Assembly (NCBI GenBank): GCA_003693705.1
Contig: RBZT01000393.1
Location: forward strand, 1-25,358
DNA length: 25,358 nucleotides
Source: Polymyxa betae
Taxonomy: Eukaryota; Endomyxa; Phytomyxea; Plasmodiophorida; Plasmodiophoridae
Reading direction: 5' to 3'
Under the pieces are notes generated by a model. The model was not told the origin of the DNA. It made no database searches and saw only the letters and a list, made by a program, of their open reading frames with translations. The position numbers were made by a program, and so were the translations under genes. Positions 9,020-18,696 of the stretch are shown here, one piece after another. Positions within the stretch are counted from its first letter, which is position 1, and every line of letters begins with the position of its first letter.

Positions 9020-10113
9020 ACCGCAATAGCTGTAAAAACTCATTCTTCTCATTGCATTTCTTCTTTTCTTCTCCTACATTAGCTAAACGAACTGTTCATT
9101 TTTTAGATGAGCGATTGTATTGGCGGCACTTTATAAACACTCCGTACAATTTGCTGATGCTCTTGAGCCACGATTTTGCACTCGAAAATCCTGGTTGCTT
9201 TTCTGCATAGTTTAACCACTGTTTCTTTCGAAACAGGTTGATGGCGGTTGGCTGCATCATGGCCCAGACTCACCGCAGCTGTGAACCCAATGTGCTCAAA
9301 CGCAAATGTTCAAGATAGCCGGGACAATAGGCGACAAACCATCTGGGCCACCAGGCCCATCGTCAAAGGAGACATTATCACATATCAAAGTTCACTTAGC
9401 TGGCGTATCTGCTTTTACTCGCTTCATCCGATCTGTATTATTGAAGATCTGGCGATCGCATTTTTTGTTCTATTTAGCGCGCATCTGTACGATTCCAATC
9501 AGTTGTTTAAAGATGTCAGACCCGTTCTCAACCTTATCTGGTTTAGAGACACTGATAAGCAGCGTCTGCCCCTAATCTACGCAAGGCGAATGAATCTGGC
9601 GACTTAAAGCCGCAACAAAGGCGAATGGACCGCGCATACTGGCCCCGCCAGCGATCTGCGTTTCTTGAGGCGTACCGGAATACGGCTATCAAAATCGATC
9701 TATGAAGCAGATCGTCCTGTCTCTGGCTGTGATGGAGGAACGACTGCCTGCATATGACCAGGAGCTCATCGTATAGAGGTCATCAGGCGTCTATTCGGCT
9801 ATTGATTGGCTGAAGGCACGAGAGAGAGATAGGGAGTCGTTGTTCAACAAAGGCAGGAATCATGAGACGTGTTGGTGCTGATCGCATTCGTGCTGGCCCC
9901 CGTTCGAGCTGGATTCCTGTCGTCTGCGCATCCTGGAAACCAGCCTCTGCGTCCGGGCGATTTCAATGGCGATTTCTTCCATGAGACATTCTGCAATAGA
10001 TTCCTGACCTCAGATCAATCCTGAGAATGAAATACGCGCATGCGAGCTGCCGCTGAGCAGCTGTATCACTCCTGAAACTCAGCTAATCGCAGCCTTCATG
10101 CTCAGAGCTGGCC
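9020..10113. other. no supportable gene; weak short frames only
   Basis: Two overlapping plus-strand frames at 9248-9607 (up to 119 codons) share no motif with anything I know, and their composition does not choose between them. A short ATG frame at 9702 (MKQIVLSLAVMEERL) ends after 24 codons. I see no element boundary. Confidence 0.35.
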
Positions 10114-10380
10114 GTGATAATTTCACCTTTACAAATGTTTGGTGAGCAGGTCTATACGGACCGGAAACTGGCTCGGCTTAACGCTGATATGATCTATTGT
10201 GGGACCGTACGCTATCCGAAAATGCCCATCGACTGCGGTCGTAACTACACGGCTGCCGATGTGAACGCGGCTATCGCCGCGATGAAGGCGGAAACAGGCT
10301 CAAGTCTGGCGTCCAGATCGCGTTCGGCATCGAAACTCCGCTCACTGCGGTCGCAATGTTATTCAATACGACCACGATGA
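10114..10380 (+). CDS. small ORF with a CGRNYTAADVNAAI motif (tentative RNase-like)
   Basis: An 88-codon frame in GC-rich sequence. Residues 28-57 (IYCGTVRYP, DCGRNYTAADVNAAIAAM) resemble the start of microbial guanyl-specific ribonucleases and RNase-like secreted proteins, where a Cys-Gly and Tyr precede an amphipathic helix. The catalytic His/Glu/Arg part is not seen. The end of the frame (RSRSASKLRSLRSQC) looks like out-of-frame sequence, and another frame just below reads HCGRNVIQYDHDD. No clear signal peptide is present. It could be a fragment, a spliced gene, or chance. Confidence 0.25.
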   Translation: MIISPLQMFGEQVYTDRKLARLNADMIYCGTVRYPKMPIDCGRNYTAADVNAAIAAMKAETGSSLASRSRSASKLRSLRSQCYSIRPR

Positions 10381-10407
10381 TATATCACAGAACTGTTTGG
10401 AATCAGC

Positions 10408-10550
10408 AGAGCTCGTTAAAAAAAGATTTAAAAGAATTAAACGTAAAGAGATATTTGAAAAAGTAAACAGTTTGAAAGAAGCAATGAAAGAATAACAGCA
10501 AGAATAAAAGAACTAAACAGTTAAAAAAATGATTCAAAAGAACAAAAATT
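10408..10550. repeat. A-rich, purine-skewed tract
   Basis: About 140 bases in which the plus strand is mostly A with some G (AAAAGA, GAAAG, AAACAGTT repeated). Short low-complexity repeats are enough to explain the open frame on the minus strand. Confidence 0.5.
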
Positions 10551-10819
10551 TGGTTCACTGGTTTAATAAATTGGGGTAGAAAGCGCCATACAGCATCGGG
10601 GCCAGCACATATCAATCGACCGACTGCAGCGCCCGAACTGGATCGCCTAAAGCTGGGGCAGCATTGCCGAGATAGAAAATGTGGCAGCGGCCGCCTGCCT
10701 ATGGTCGGCCTGTCTTCGGCGGCCGTTCCAGCTCTCCTTTCGATGTCATGCCAGTACGGCCGGCCTGCCTGATCTGGGTGTGGTTATGTTGGTGCTGTCG
10801 ACGATTAGTGGTCAAACAA

Positions 10820-10845
10820 CCCTAACCCTAACCCCTAAAAACCCT
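10820..10845. repeat. interstitial telomere-like repeat
   Basis: CCCTAACCCTAACCCCTAAA followed by AACCCT: about four imperfect units. It is the longest such tract in the window and lies 17 bp before repeat R copy 1. Confidence 0.65.
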
Positions 10846-10861
10846 CATATATTGCTGTGAC

Positions 10862-11066
10862 CTGTGATGATAGTGGACCATCGATCTGGTTGAGGCGCTC
10901 AGCTGCAAATTCCTCTTTCGTAGTCCTATTGTTATACCAGCCGCAGAAAGACGTGAATAGGATTCAAAAAGCAAGATTCAACGAGAGTCTAAAACAATAC
11001 AAATGTGCGCGACTGTAGCTTCGCCCTTTTCTACATGTTTATCCCAGGGATTTCTTCCAGGGGGCT
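10862..11066 (+). repeat. repeat R, copy 1
   Basis: About 200 bp (from gtggaccatcgatctggttgag to atttcttccagggggct) that matches the minus strand of 14345-14597 along its length and the minus strand of 13222-13388 over its first two thirds. It has a mostly open frame (WLRRSAANSS, VNRIQK). It lies 220 bp before the signal-peptide exon at 11284, and copy 3 lies at the start of another family member, so R seems to travel with the family. Confidence 0.65.
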
Positions 11067-11283
11067 ACAGCTAGTGCTACTTCCACCATTTCTTTAGAGT
11101 ATAATCAGTTGTGACACCATCTTCGAGGTTGTGGCGTTTTTCGCTGCGCAAGCAATCCACCCTATTCAATCTGATTCTCCTTCAATTGTAATCTGAAAAA
11201 ACTGCGACATGAGTATTGGTTCGCCATAACCGCGCAACTTTTGCCAGGTCGAAATCCGGCATTCAGACTCCAATTTTCCGACC

Positions 11284-12328
11284 ATGTTTGGCCGAGCGAT
11301 TCCCTTCCTGATACTGGGCCTATCTGAGTGCTTCGCTGCATTCAGTCTTGGGGCGAGTTATGTTACAGACTCTCTGGAAGAGACTCCTGATAGAGTCTAT
11401 CCTTTCGATCTCAATATCAGTGTCTATCCTCCCGATCTCAATGTGAGTCTCTCTTCTCCCGACTTCGCAGAAACAGGAGTAAGATTTGTGTCAGGAAGAA
11501 GTCGCATCTCCTCTACTTGGTCTTGGGACACTATCAACACCATCAGCCTTATTACACCATGCGGATAATCTTCCAGCTTTACCTTCCATTCAGGAAACTA
11601 TTAATGTAATGTTTCCTTATCAAGCTTCATGTCTTAGAAGTATCTGATATATTCATAATCAGAATGATGTATCAGATGAAACTATTTCCCGGAAACGTCC
11701 TCGTATTGATGAGGGATCGTCGCCAACAGACCTTATTCCTTCAATCATGATGTGACTGATATCAATGACTATAACAGTCTCTGCAAGTTTCTGGTGAGTT
11801 CTTTTGAGCCTTTTATTGTGCACTGTTTTGACTGTTGCTTAGATGAAAGAGCCGAATGATGAAGAACTTCATTATCTGTCTTCCCCTTATGATGATGAAG
11901 TTCAATGGTCCAAGTTCAACTCTCAATTTGTTATCAATGTGAAAGGACATGATCTGGATATGAGCGAAATCACACTTTTCCGTTTTGCTCAGAGCACATT
12001 ACGAAAGCTGATTCTGATTGCGAATCTGTATCGGAAATTGATCTGGGCCTCCTGGAAATATGAATGGTCTTGGAACCAGAATGAATTCAAAATACGGGAA
12101 TGGATGAATAAGGTTTGTCGTCCGGTATTGAGATGTGTCATGGAATGCTGTCATAAGGATCTCCGGATGTTTCAAACAGTCTGGGGGAATTGCTTCCATC
12201 ATTGGCATCTGCAAACAGAATGTTCCGGAGATGAATGCCGATCGAAGCTGTCAGCTGCTGATCAGTCTATATATCAGGTCCGAGATAGTTCTGTCATCTC
12301 TACTTCTACTGACCGTCCTGATCTATAG
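11284..12328 (+). pseudogene. secreted-family gene, decayed middle, intact cysteine domain exon
   Basis: The ATG at 11284 gives a signal peptide (MFGRAIPFLILGLSECFAA) and VTDSLE, then (V)YPPDLN-type repeats. The next recognisable part is the end of exon 3 (LHHADNLP ... SIQETIN, to 11605) in another frame, so intron 1, exon 2 and intron 2 are missing. Intron 3 is 11606-11662 (GTAATG...ATCAG). Exon 4 is 11663-11793, with a 4-base deletion relative to the 18697 copy (CTTATTCC versus ATTCTGTATTCC). Intron 4 is 11794-11842 (GTGAGT...GCTTAG). Exon 5 (11843-12328) is open for 161 codons with the full domain: NSQFVINVKGHDLDM, LRKLILIANLY, then CRPVLRCVMECCHKDLRMFQ and HHWHLQTEC. AAAACTGCG lies 78 bp before the ATG. 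Confidence 0.75.
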
Positions 12329-12437
12329 AATGACAACAATCGGTCCCTGAAACGGATGAAATTTAGTTCGCCACCAAAGCAAATCGATCTGCCTCAGTTT
12401 TTTTTTCCCTAAATTTTTGAAATTTTTCGATTTTGGT

Positions 12438-12999
12438 GTCGAGAAGATCACAGACTACAAGTCTGTGTGTGCTTTTCTGGTGAGATTTCTTCATTTTGAA
12501 TGGGAAATCTCACACTGAATCTGTAATTCAGAAAAAGCAGCCTGATGATGACGAGGAGGCGTATCTTACTGATACGAACATATCTTTCCCATCCAATGGC
12601 AACAAACGCAAAACGAAAGGCCCCATTATTAAAGTTCTCGATGATCAGCTCATATTGACCGAAACCTCGGAGATCTCAACTTCGAAAACCACGTTACACA
12701 AGTTGATATTGGTGGCCAGTTTATGTCTAAAAGAAGTTCGAGCCAAGATTACCGACCCGAATTTCACAATGAAACGTGAAGGTTGTGCTCTTTGGCTGAG
12801 TCGAACATGTTACCCAGTACTTTCATGTGTTCGAATTTGCTGTCAGAATGATCTTCGGATGTTTCAATCTCGATGGGGAAATCCGTTTCCGCATAGTCGT
12901 TTTAATGAGCTTTGCTCTAGGCACAATTTCAAGAATACAGAGTGTGGTTTTGAGACACCCAACAAAGGCAAAACTCCGTCCAGTTGGAATAAACGCTAG
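12438..12999 (+). pseudogene. secreted-family copy lacking exons 1-3
   Basis: The last 14 codons of exon 4 (EKITDYKSVCAFL) are followed by a phase-0 intron at 12480-12531 (GTGAGA...ATTCAG). Exon 5 (12532-12999) begins KKQPDDDEEAYLTD and carries GPIIKVLDDQLILTET, LHKLILVASLCLK, then CYPVLSCVRICCQNDLRMFQ, FPHSRFNELC and CGFET. The junction matches INDYNSLCKFL|MKEPNDEELHYL in the 11284 copy and confirms intron 4. Upstream of 12438 there is only T-rich sequence with no signal peptide or exons 1-3. It is the left arm of an inverted repeat with 13894-14439. A start at ATG 12500 inside the intron would also read through, but the conserved junction argues against it. Confidence 0.72.
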
Positions 13000-13221
13000 C
13001 AAGAATATTTTATCAGTAAATAACTGGCAAGTTTATCTCTAATCTCCCAGCAGACCTCTTCTTACGGGTCAAGGACCTATTTTATTAAATTGAGCTAGAG
13101 TTTTCCCTCGATATTCTGAGACATAATCGTCTGAGAGCTTGATTTCAGTTTGTCGCTAAGTTTCAAAGCTTTTGTCTATTGTTTTCTTGCGGAATGGAGG
13201 CCCCAATTTTCAAGAGTCTTC

Positions 13222-13388
13222 TTGAATCACACTTTTTGGATCCTGTATTCAGGTCTTTCAGCGGCAACAACAATAAGACTACGATCAGGTATGAAATTTA
13301 GAGGAGTTTTGTGCTGAACGCCTCATCCAGATCGTTGGTCCATGATTATCTCTGGTGGTAAAACAGTATGAGACAGTTCTCTGCTGAA
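13222..13388 (-). repeat. repeat R, copy 2
   Basis: It matches 14427-14597 in the same orientation (cacactttttggat ... cagttctctgctg) and the reverse complement of 10862-10990. It lies at the centre of the inverted repeat, abutting the left arm. One rearrangement joint is therefore at about 13210-13222. Confidence 0.7.
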
Positions 13389-13688
13389 ATTCAGAATTTA
13401 CGGATTTTAGATTTTAACAACTAACAGTAGACAACTGAGCGCTGTGTAGTGAGATAGCTTAGACTCGTTCTGCATCGTCTCAGGCATGAGATAATGCAAA
13501 CTGTTCAGGGGACTTTTTCGAATTCACTCATTTCTGATTCAAACAAAATGCAGAATGAATGTAGATTTTCAATCTGTCCATTTTTTTTTCAACAGACAGC
13601 CTTTCCGTCTGCGACTTCTCAATCTTAGACCGGTCGATGTCGATTTTGAGGCAAGGGCCGAGATCTCTCATGCGTCTAACCACCGGGT
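13389..13688. other. spacer, no gene seen
   Basis: AT-rich, with a T run at 13582-13590. A 60-codon frame (13555-13737) overlaps the right arm and shows no motif. Confidence 0.4.
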
Positions 13689-13893
13689 CTCTTCATTCCA
13701 CAAGCAAACAATAGACGAATGCTTTGGAGCTTTGTGACAGCTTGAAAATTAAGCGCTCAGACGATTGGTTGCCAGAATATCGAGGGAAAACTCAATCGTT
13801 TGACTGATTATTCGGCAGAAAATAACTAAACGATTGAAAATTAATCAAATTGGTCCATTGATTCGTTTGAAGAGGACTGCTGGAAAATTAGAG

Positions 13894-14439
13894 TCAAACT
13901 TGCCAGTTATTTGCAGATAAAATATTCTTGTTAGGGTTTACTCCCACTGGACAGAGTTTTACCTTGTTGAATGTCTCAAAACCACACTCTGTATTCTTGG
14001 GACTGTGCCTAGAGCAAAGCTCCTGAAAACGACTATGCGGAAACCGATTTCCCCATCGAGATTGAAATATCCGAAGATCATTCCGACAGCAGATTCGAAG
14101 ACAGAAAAGTACTGAGTAACAGGTCCGTTTCAGCCAATTCTCACAGCCTTCACGTGCCAGATGCAATTTCGGGTCGGTAATCTTGGCTCGAACCACTTTT
14201 AGACATAAACGGGCCACCAATATCAACTTCTGTAAAGAGGTCTCCGAAATTGAGATTTCCGAGGTTTCGGTCAATACGAGCTGATCATCGAGAACTTTGA
14301 TAATAATCGGGGCTTTTGCATCGTATCTTTTGCCACTTGATGCGATCGATTTGTTCGTGAGCCCCCTGGAAGAAATCTCTGCGATTGACGTTAAGACAGT
14401 CGCGCAGTTTCTTTTTTCTCCAAAGTCTCGTAGGAACAC
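13894..14439 (-). CDS. secreted-family cysteine domain, N-terminus replaced
   Basis: An open minus-strand frame of 181 codons. From about residue 40 it carries the family domain: KAPIIIKVLDDQLVLTE, LQKLILVARLCLK, WLKRTCYSVLFCLRICCRND, FQSRWGNRFPHSRFQELC and CGFET. Its first 30-40 residues come from repeat R sequence instead of the exon 4/intron 4 boundary seen in other copies, so no signal peptide or exons 1-3 are attached. It reads 17 codons past the point where the left-arm copy stops. It could be a truncated gene with a new start or a pseudogene whose exon is still open. Confidence 0.6.
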   Translation of the reverse strand: MFLRDFGEKRNCATVLTSIAEISSRGLTNKSIASSGKRYDAKAPIIIKVLDDQLVLTETSEISISETSLQKLILVARLCLKVVRAKITDPKLHLAREGCENWLKRTCYSVLFCLRICCRNDLRIFQSRWGNRFPHSRFQELCSRHSPKNTECGFETFNKVKLCPVGVNPNKNILSANNWQV

Positions 14440-14597
14440 ACTTTTTGGATTCTATTCACGTCTTTCAGAGTCTGGTATTACAATGAGGCTACGATCCGGC
14501 ATGAAATCAGGAAGAATTTGCTGCTGAATGCCTCAACCAGGTCGATGGTCCCTGATCATCTCTGGTCACAACACTGTAAGGGACAGTTCTCTGCTGC
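14345..14597 (-). repeat. repeat R, copy 3
   Basis: The longest alignment to copy 1, including the distal block ATTTCTTCCAGGGGGCT. It supplies the 5' end of the minus-strand family frame at 13894-14439. Its other end stops 6 bp before the terminal repeat of the element at 14603. Confidence 0.65.
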
Positions 14598-14602
14598 TCC
14601 CT

Positions 14603-15470
14603 CTGTCCGGTAATAAATGTCCGGTAGGAAAAAGATCCCGTTATTACGGTCAATCTTTGCTTGAATCTTTCTATTTGGCGCTCACATGAAAGGGTTTGGC
14701 CAGAGCTATCTGATGCAGAAATTTTCAGCTTCAACCGAGCCTTGCTCGCTGAGATATTGTGGGTTGAACCTCGTCGATTTTATTTCATGTTTTGTAATCA
14801 CCGGCCTCGTGAAATGAAGATTCCAGGATTAGCTCCGACCATCCACGAATCGGGGAAAAGTCCCCCAAATCCTAATCTAACCGATTAGCAGCGTCCAGAT
14901 GTGTATGCGCAGTTGTTATCGCATCACAAGAATGGGAAAACTCAAAATGGCACAATTGGAGATTTTATATAAAATTCTCTGTTCGTTTAAAAACTTTGAG
15001 CAATCTGGCAACACGACAACATTCAATCTCTGATGGGGTCACCCTAAGCTGTGGTATCTTCGAGGCGTAAGGGGAAGTGTGCCCACAAGTCTAGCATGTT
15101 TGATCTAGAGGCAGTCAAAAAAGTGACGATGAATTCGAGACTAAACATCAGATCTCTGGGCTGCACAGATGAGTATTCCAACAAGCGCACTGGATGAACG
15201 TAAGCTGGATTATATATTTCTAACCTTGCAGCAGTGCCTGATGAGCGCAATGGAAGTCGATGACGGGAATATATGTAAAATCAAAAATACGCCGAAAGAT
15301 CAGCTCAACAGAGCCGACTCTCTGCCTCTGTCAATCTCGTTTTCATCCTGTCCTGGTTGGAAATGTTAAACAAATTCTTTTAAATCAACAATAAACAGAG
15401 CAATTATGGAACTGGACATTTATTTTCGGACAACGCATGATCACGGAATCGGACATTTATTACCGGACAG
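14603..15470. mobile_element. second TIR-bounded element, non-autonomous
   Basis: CTGTCCGGTAATAAATGTCC at 14603-14622 is the exact reverse complement of 15451-15470. A partial inner copy of the right repeat (GGACATTTATTTTCGGACA, 15416-15434) lies just inside. The flanks (TCCCT on the left, CGGGAA on the right) extend the inverted repeat imperfectly, and no target duplication is clear. The interior has no transposase-like frame. A CTGTCCGGTAATAA-type end is reminiscent of Tc1/pogo-like elements; that assignment is a guess. Confidence 0.6.
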
Positions 15471-15478
15471 CGGGAATA

Positions 15479-15757
15479 AAAAATATCTTTTTAGCGAAAG
15501 ATGCGTCACTGCGCACTTTCTATTTAGAGTTATTTCAGCCGTACCGTCAGCCCCAGTTCGATCTGATGCAGATAGAGATCAAGTCTGGAGTGCCGGACAT
15601 GTTTGCTGAGAGCTTGCGACGGCAGAACTGCAGGCGAGACGTGCTGGCCACCAACGTTCGAAACCCGATGGAATTCTTCGAGTTGATGAAGCGGCGCCTG
15701 GTTGCGCTACAGATCCATGCGGCCTACCTCTATCTGCTGCAAATTTCGCTTTCCTGA
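15479..15757 (+). CDS. hypothetical protein fragment, helical
   Basis: The frame that ends with TGA at 15755-15757 reads IFLAKDASLRTFYLELFQ, FDLMQIEIKSGVPDMF, then NVRNPMEFFELMKRRLVALQ. It is regular, amphipathic and GC-richer than its surroundings, as expected of coding DNA. The only in-frame start nearby (15437) lies inside the transposon's terminal repeat, so the native 5' end was probably lost. No family is recognised. Confidence 0.4.
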   Translation, partial: KNIFLAKDASLRTFYLELFQPYRQPQFDLMQIEIKSGVPDMFAESLRRQNCRRDVLATNVRNPMEFFELMKRRLVALQIHAAYLYLLQISLS

Positions 15758-16005
15758 ATGAAGTTTGTGTATCGTCTGATTATTGTAAGTACAACGACTC
15801 CTTGTTCAATCCATCGCTGTCGATGCGGTGGAAGGGATCCGTATGCTTGTGATAGCTCCTTGAACGACTGAAGAAAACGTACGGCAGCTTCTGAGCAATG
15901 ATTTCATATAGACGCGGCAATTGGTTATGTTATTGGGAATTGTTTTAGAGCTGGTGTTGTAACGTGATTTTATTAGATTTGATTGTTGGAAATTGGGATT
16001 TGGAT

Positions 16006-17270
16006 TTATTCACCTTCTGGGAAACTGTTACAGTCGTCATCATCATTATCTGAAGGGGCCTCATCATCTGAACCAGAAGAAGGGCAATAAACATCATCTG
16101 AAGAAGGGTAATAAACCACGCGATAACCACTAGAACCATCCGACCGATAGACAATATCTAATAGAGAATATGAGAGATCAAATAGAACTCATTCAGTATA
16201 ATATCATGATACAGACCCTTGAAATAATCATATTCATCCTGAATCTTGCGTTCATCTTCAGGTCGAAGTTTATCTGATAGCATTTGAATATCATACTGGA
16301 TTATCTCAAAGATCTCACTATATACCATCGGAATAGAAATCTCGATCATAAATGCGATACGACAATGGTGTCCCCGATATATTCAGAGCGATGATCTCAT
16401 GCGCGCATATATCTCGAAAATGACCAAAATCGATCCATTATCTTTAGAGCATTTGTCGACATTATCTTTGTTGCTACAACGGATCCGCAGCCAAGATTAA
16501 GATCGACGATGCGGCAGGAAACAGTTTGAAAGAATTTCATTGCTGAGGAAAGTTTCGAAATGAATTCTGGATTATCGTTCAAGAATTCGATGATAACAGC
16601 GTGAGCGTTATCTCGGTTGTTTCTATCAACAGCGGCATTCCAGATCTGATAGAAAAAGTCAGCATCATCTGGTTTACGATATCGACAAGCAGCACGGTTA
16701 TTTCAGGAAGTAAATGATTGCGAACCAGTTCATACAGATCAGTACGAAATCGCATCGCGATCTGTTGAAGATGTCGAAGGAGACAGCACGCTCCAACTTC
16801 TTCCAGCAGATATCGGAGAATCCGATCCTGCCCTTTGACGATTGCAGAAGAGATAGTATCATATCGGCCGGGAATATCATCGGGGATCGTACGGAAATTG
16901 TCCAGAGACCAAATCGTATAATGATCCGGAAGTAGATCGACCGGGTCAAATTCCTCTCTGTTTTGGCAATTGCGGAAGAAATTCCTCCACAGCAAATTTG
17001 AACGCATGAAATCGCAAATCGTCATCAATTTCGAATCCGAATAAACCCTCAACCGGGGCCAGAAAAAATGCCCATATATCACGCACAGGCAGACAAGCTA
17101 TACAGGTCTTTTGACAGAGTGTGACATATTTAGCCCAGAATTCGAAATGTCTCGCTTTTAGAGCAGCCATTGCGACATAAAAATCACAAAAGATGCCATT
17201 GCAAACGGTTTCAAACTGATACAGAATCTCGATGTCGCCAGAGCTGGCTGCCTTACAAAGTTCTTCGGTA
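16006..17270 (-). pseudogene. degenerate ankyrin-like helical-repeat protein, several exons or frameshifts
   Basis: Minus-strand coding-like pieces in order: LCKAASSGDIEILYQF ... AALKARHFEFWAKYV (to about 16955). Then a frame change to NREEFDPVDLL, AIVKGQDRILRYLLEEV and FRTDLYELVRNHLLPEI (to about 16690). Then the first frame again with ADFFYQIWNAAVDRNNRDN and VIIEFLNDNPEFISK (to 16397). Next comes IFEIIQYDIQMLSDKLRPEDE (16158-16349). A last exon at 16006-16157 ends in an acidic tail (SDDEAPSDNDDD). KAASSGDIEIL and similar blocks recall ankyrin repeats. The last junction fits a 59-nt intron (16158-16216) with a poor GTCTGT donor. The two frame changes before it cancel each other and have no clear splice sites, so decay is likely. 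The 5' end is not found. Confidence 0.5.
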
Positions 17271-17293
17271 TCCTATGCAAGGTAACTGTCATT

Positions 17294-17314
17294 GTTAGGG
17301 TTAGGGTTTAAGGG
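17294..17314. repeat. interstitial telomere-like repeat
   Basis: GTTAGGGTTAGGGTTTAAGGG, three units in the TTAGGG orientation. It lies just upstream of the ankyrin-like minus-strand gene, where its 5' coding sequence becomes untraceable. Confidence 0.65.
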
Positions 17315-17850
17315 AAATGCTACCGGTAGATATAATAACTCCATACAGAAGGTATCGGTCAGTACCGCAACAGCAATGAAGGTGACGAATTGAATCCAAG
17401 TGAGAATGGGAAATCTACGCAACAATTTGAAAACGGGGTCGAAAATGTGATCCACCGATGCGGACTTTTTATCTTGTGATTGGCAAACCTACTTTTCAAG
17501 TATTTATAACTCAGTTTAACCAACCCCAACACAATGAAAATTAGCGCCAGTCGACAGTTCTCGACGAATGAGAGGCAGACACGCAAGAATTAAAAAAAAA
17601 AATGCTGTGAGAAATCCCCTCCGCTCCCCGGAACTGGTCGCCTGGTATCCATATTACTACAATCAATCGGACAGATGTTGCAGCCCTTCCTCACTCGATC
17701 TATTGAAAGTGAGGAGATATCTCTCTGGATTTCTGACTTCGTGACTGTTCGCTGATTTCTATCAACTTCGCTATCTGCATTATTGACCACGCTGTACAGC
17801 CATGTTGCAGACAAAATCAATTCGGATTCATTCAATCGAATATAGATCGA
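17315..17850 (-). other. possible upstream exons of unknown gene
   Basis: Two minus-strand frames without clear starts: 17359-17586 begins with a hydrophobic stretch (RLALIFIVLGLVKLSYKYL), and 17590-17835 is polar (NESELILSATWLYSVVNNAD). They could be exons of the ankyrin-like gene or remnants of another. An A run at 17592-17601 separates them. I cannot join them with confidence. Confidence 0.25.
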
Positions 17851-18006
17851 TAATTTCCCTTTTAACGGATCGACTTGAGCTAGAACACATTGACATCGTT
17901 CTGCAATCTTTCAATGGCGTTGCTCCCAAGCGCTGACTGTATGATAGCGCTAAAGGTCGATATTGGGCGATCAACACATAGTAGATTATCGAAGCCAATA
18001 GGAAAG

Positions 18007-18284
18007 TTAATTATTGTTTAGCTGGGCAATCCGCTCCGTAGTATCGGGTAATGTCGGCAATCCGATCTCAAACTGTGTTTTAGCTATGTAGTAATTGACA
18101 GCATGTGGTGAGTTTCGGACCGATGGATTAAAAAGTCAAAATGTTCATTTTTCGGGACAGTATAAACAAGACATGCGATGAAATTCGTGTACGGAATCTC
18201 ATCGGTATCAAATGGTCCGATAAAGTGTCCATGGAGCTGTTCTTTTTCGCAGATTCGCCAGCCATCTTTCTCTATTGAGATTCG
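18007..18284 (-). pseudogene. hypothetical protein fragment with one frameshift
   Basis: From 18284 down an open frame with no ATG reads SIEKDGWRICEKEQLHG, FIGPFDTDEIPYTNF and NEHFDFLIHRSETHH. Close to the ATGCTGTC at about 18108 it shifts frame and continues NYYIAKTQFEIGLPTLPDT, ending at TAA 18007-18009. The peptide is strongly protein-like in both parts. NEHFDF is similar in placement to ARHFEF in the ankyrin-like region downstream, so the two may share ancestry. The family is otherwise unknown. Confidence 0.4.
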
Positions 18285-18696
18285 TTATGTCATGTCATTG
18301 TTGTCGGTTCATCATAGCGGATGATCGCTCTTACTTGGATTTCTTGGAGAAAGTTGGAACGCTTCTCATCCTGCTCTCGCTTTGGGTTCTACCGAGGTGG
18401 TCATCAGGTAGAATTCCCGAATAATTGTTAATTCTGTAAAAAAATTGAGGTTGTAAATTTTGAATTTACTAAGGTACAAAAATTACTAAATTGAAAAAAA
18501 ATTAATGGGTTACCACGACCATGATTTGCTGTCAGTTTGTGTCATCATCTTCAAATCGTGCCGGTTTCAGCAGCGCGCCACAGTCGATCAGGATTTCAGC
18601 TATTGGAAAAAACTGCGCGCAGAATTGCGCTTCGACTTGTCCACGCAAAAGATTGGCAACGATTTAGTCCGACGATTGAACTTCTTTTGCCTGGAA

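Larger units (their letters stand above)
12600..14330. repeat. large inverted repeat around two family copies
   Basis: The left arm (about 12600-13200) and right arm (about 13689-14330) are imperfect reverse complements over the cysteine-domain exon and about 200 bp of 3' flank. Shared flank blocks include cgagggaaaactc (right arm) with gagttttccctcg (left arm) and the tctattgttttcttg region at 13175-13190. The roughly 490-bp spacer holds repeat R copy 2. The arms are diverged enough that copy error is unlikely. Confidence 0.75.

Noticed and set aside
10403-10615. Minus-strand 70-codon frame rich in Phe and Leu
   Set aside because: It is the complement of an A-rich low-complexity tract, which avoids stops by composition.
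12496-12531. ATG at 12500 as the start of the plus-strand family copy
   Set aside because: The stretch lies in the conserved intron 4; the residues after 12532 and before 12480 both align with the other copies' exons.
13929-13940. Telomere-like GTTAGGGTTTA inside the minus-strand family copy
   Set aside because: The left-arm paralogue has the aligned sequence TAAACGCTAGCAAG, so the motif arose by two substitutions and is not an inserted telomere tract. The similar GTTAGGGTTTA at 19684-19694 spans the stop codon of another copy and is likewise too short to count.
15945-16154. Minus-strand 69-codon frame rich in hydrophobic residues as a membrane protein
   Set aside because: The overlapping frame encodes an acidic Ser/Asp-rich tail that joins the ankyrin-like gene; the hydrophobic reading is its shadow.
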